6,743 nt of DNA from Comchoanobacter sp040266255 (lineage in GTDB: Bacteria > Pseudomonadota > Gammaproteobacteria > Comchoanobacterales > Comchoanobacteraceae). Location: contig JBDQEV010000033.1 of the NCBI GenBank assembly GCA_040266255.1, positions 1 to 6,743 of the forward strand, written 5' to 3'. Every line of letters starts with the position of its first letter. Positions within the stretch are counted from its first letter, which is position 1. A program made the position numbers and the translations under genes. The notes beneath the pieces are model-generated. The model did no database searches, was not told the DNA's origin, and worked only from the letters and a program-made list of their open reading frames with translations. Of the stretch, positions 6,265-6,743 are shown piece by piece.

Positions 6265-6346
6265 GCTGGGATTCCCGAGCGGTCAAAGGGATCAGACTGT
6301 AAATCTGACGGCTTCGCCTTCGAAGGTTCGAATCCTTCTCCCAGCA
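6265..6346 (+). tRNA. tRNA-Tyr (GTA)
   Basis: The acceptor stem pairs GCTGGGA (6265-6271) with TCCCAGC (6339-6345), with discriminator A6346. The anticodon stem TCAGA/TCTGA encloses the loop CTGTAAA with anticodon GTA at 6299-6301. A long variable arm (class II) and the T arm GAAGG-TTCGAAT-CCTTC follow. The core closely resembles E. coli tRNA-Tyr. The 3' CCA is not encoded, since the discriminator is followed by ATAA. The tRNA-Gly gene begins seven bases later. Confidence 0.97.
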
Positions 6347-6353
6347 ATAAAAA

Positions 6354-6424
6354 GCGGGCGTAGTTCAATGGTAGAACCTCAGCCTTCCACGCTGATAGTG
6401 TGGGTTCGATCCCCATCGCCCGCT
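6354..6424 (+). tRNA. tRNA-Gly (TCC)
   Basis: The acceptor stem pairs GCGGGCG (6354-6360) with CGCCCGC (6417-6423), with discriminator T6424. The anticodon stem TCAGC/GCTGA holds the loop CTTCCAC with anticodon TCC at 6386-6388. The T arm contains GGTTCGATCCC. The next bases are CATTTT, so CCA is not encoded. It corresponds to glyT in the E. coli tufB operon. Confidence 0.97.
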
Positions 6425-6440
6425 CATTTTGGTTTTAATT

Positions 6441-6513
<73 letters not shown>

Positions 6514-6542
6514 TGGTAGTGCACAGAAACAGGTAGAAAGAT

Positions 6543-6743
6543 ATGGCTGATTTTGAACGTAATAAGGTTCACGTCAACGTAGGTACAATTGGACACGTTG
6601 ACCATGGTAAAACAACATTAACAGCAGCGCTTGCTGGTGAAGTAATGGGTGAGATCGATAAGGCTCCAGAAGAAAAAGAACGTGGTATTACAATTAACAC
6701 TGCACACGTAGAGTATGAAAGTGAAAAACGTCACTATGCTCAC
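6543..6743 (+). CDS. tuf: Elongation factor Tu, N-terminal 67 codons (3' end outside window)
   Basis: EF-Tu is the GTPase that delivers aminoacyl-tRNA to the ribosome. The fragment shows the canonical start segment HVNVGTIGHVDHGKTTLTAA (10-29), including the P-loop GHVDHGKT (17-24), then the switch I end APEEKERGITINT (41-53) with the magnesium-coordinating Thr50, and HVEYESEKRHYAH at the edge. Between TLTAA and IDKAPEEK only LAGEVMGE is present. E. coli has 18 residues there, so about ten are missing in frame from the end of the first helix and the start of switch I. The rest of the visible part is normal. The position after tRNA-Thr matches tufB. A weak AGG lies upstream of the ATG. The identity as tuf is clear, and whether this copy is fully functional cannot be judged from the fragment. 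Confidence 0.95.
   Translation, partial: MADFERNKVHVNVGTIGHVDHGKTTLTAALAGEVMGEIDKAPEEKERGITINTAHVEYESEKRHYAH

Overview
The window looks like chromosomal core sequence from an A+T-rich gammaproteobacterium. The gene order is the reason: an MltD-family gene, then gloB, a YafS-type methyltransferase gene, rnhA and dnaQ, which is the E. coli neighbourhood mltD-gloB-yafS-rnhA-dnaQ. It is followed by tRNA-Tyr, tRNA-Gly, tRNA-Thr and tuf, which resembles the E. coli thrU-tyrU-glyT-thrT-tufB operon without its first tRNA. I cannot name the genus. There is no sign of phage, transposon, CRISPR array or plasmid functions.

Layout. Positions 1-1343 (minus strand) carry the N-terminal 447 codons of an MltD-like LysM lipoprotein that runs off the left edge. 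A 208-bp divergent intergenic region (1344-1551) holds a promoter for each flanking gene and a perfect 17-bp palindrome. Positions 1552-2310 (plus) encode a secreted, probably outer-membrane beta-barrel protein of unknown role, ending in a strong hairpin terminator placed to serve both strands. Two minus-strand genes follow: a small four-cysteine protein of unknown function (2404-2784) and a membrane protein of the DUF1295 / steroid 5-alpha-reductase-like family (2875-3645). These three genes sit between the mltD and gloB homologues, which are adjacent in E. coli.

From an extended -10 promoter at about 3670 the plus strand carries a compact operon: gloB (glyoxalase II), a methyltransferase-like gene, rnhA (RNase HI) and dnaQ (proofreading subunit of DNA polymerase III). 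The genes overlap by 4, 8 and 4 bp, so translation is probably coupled. A near-consensus promoter at 6227-6255 then drives three tRNA genes and tuf (EF-Tu), which is cut by the right edge.

The two most unusual observations are in conserved genes. The MltD homologue has lost its catalytic glutamate (Val at residue 100) and the two other signature motifs of the transglycosylase fold while keeping an intact reading frame, lipobox and LysM repeats, so it looks like a peptidoglycan-binding pseudoenzyme. The EF-Tu N-terminus lacks about ten residues, in frame, between the P-loop and the switch I threonine, a region of almost constant length in bacterial EF-Tu. None of the three tRNA genes encodes its 3' CCA.
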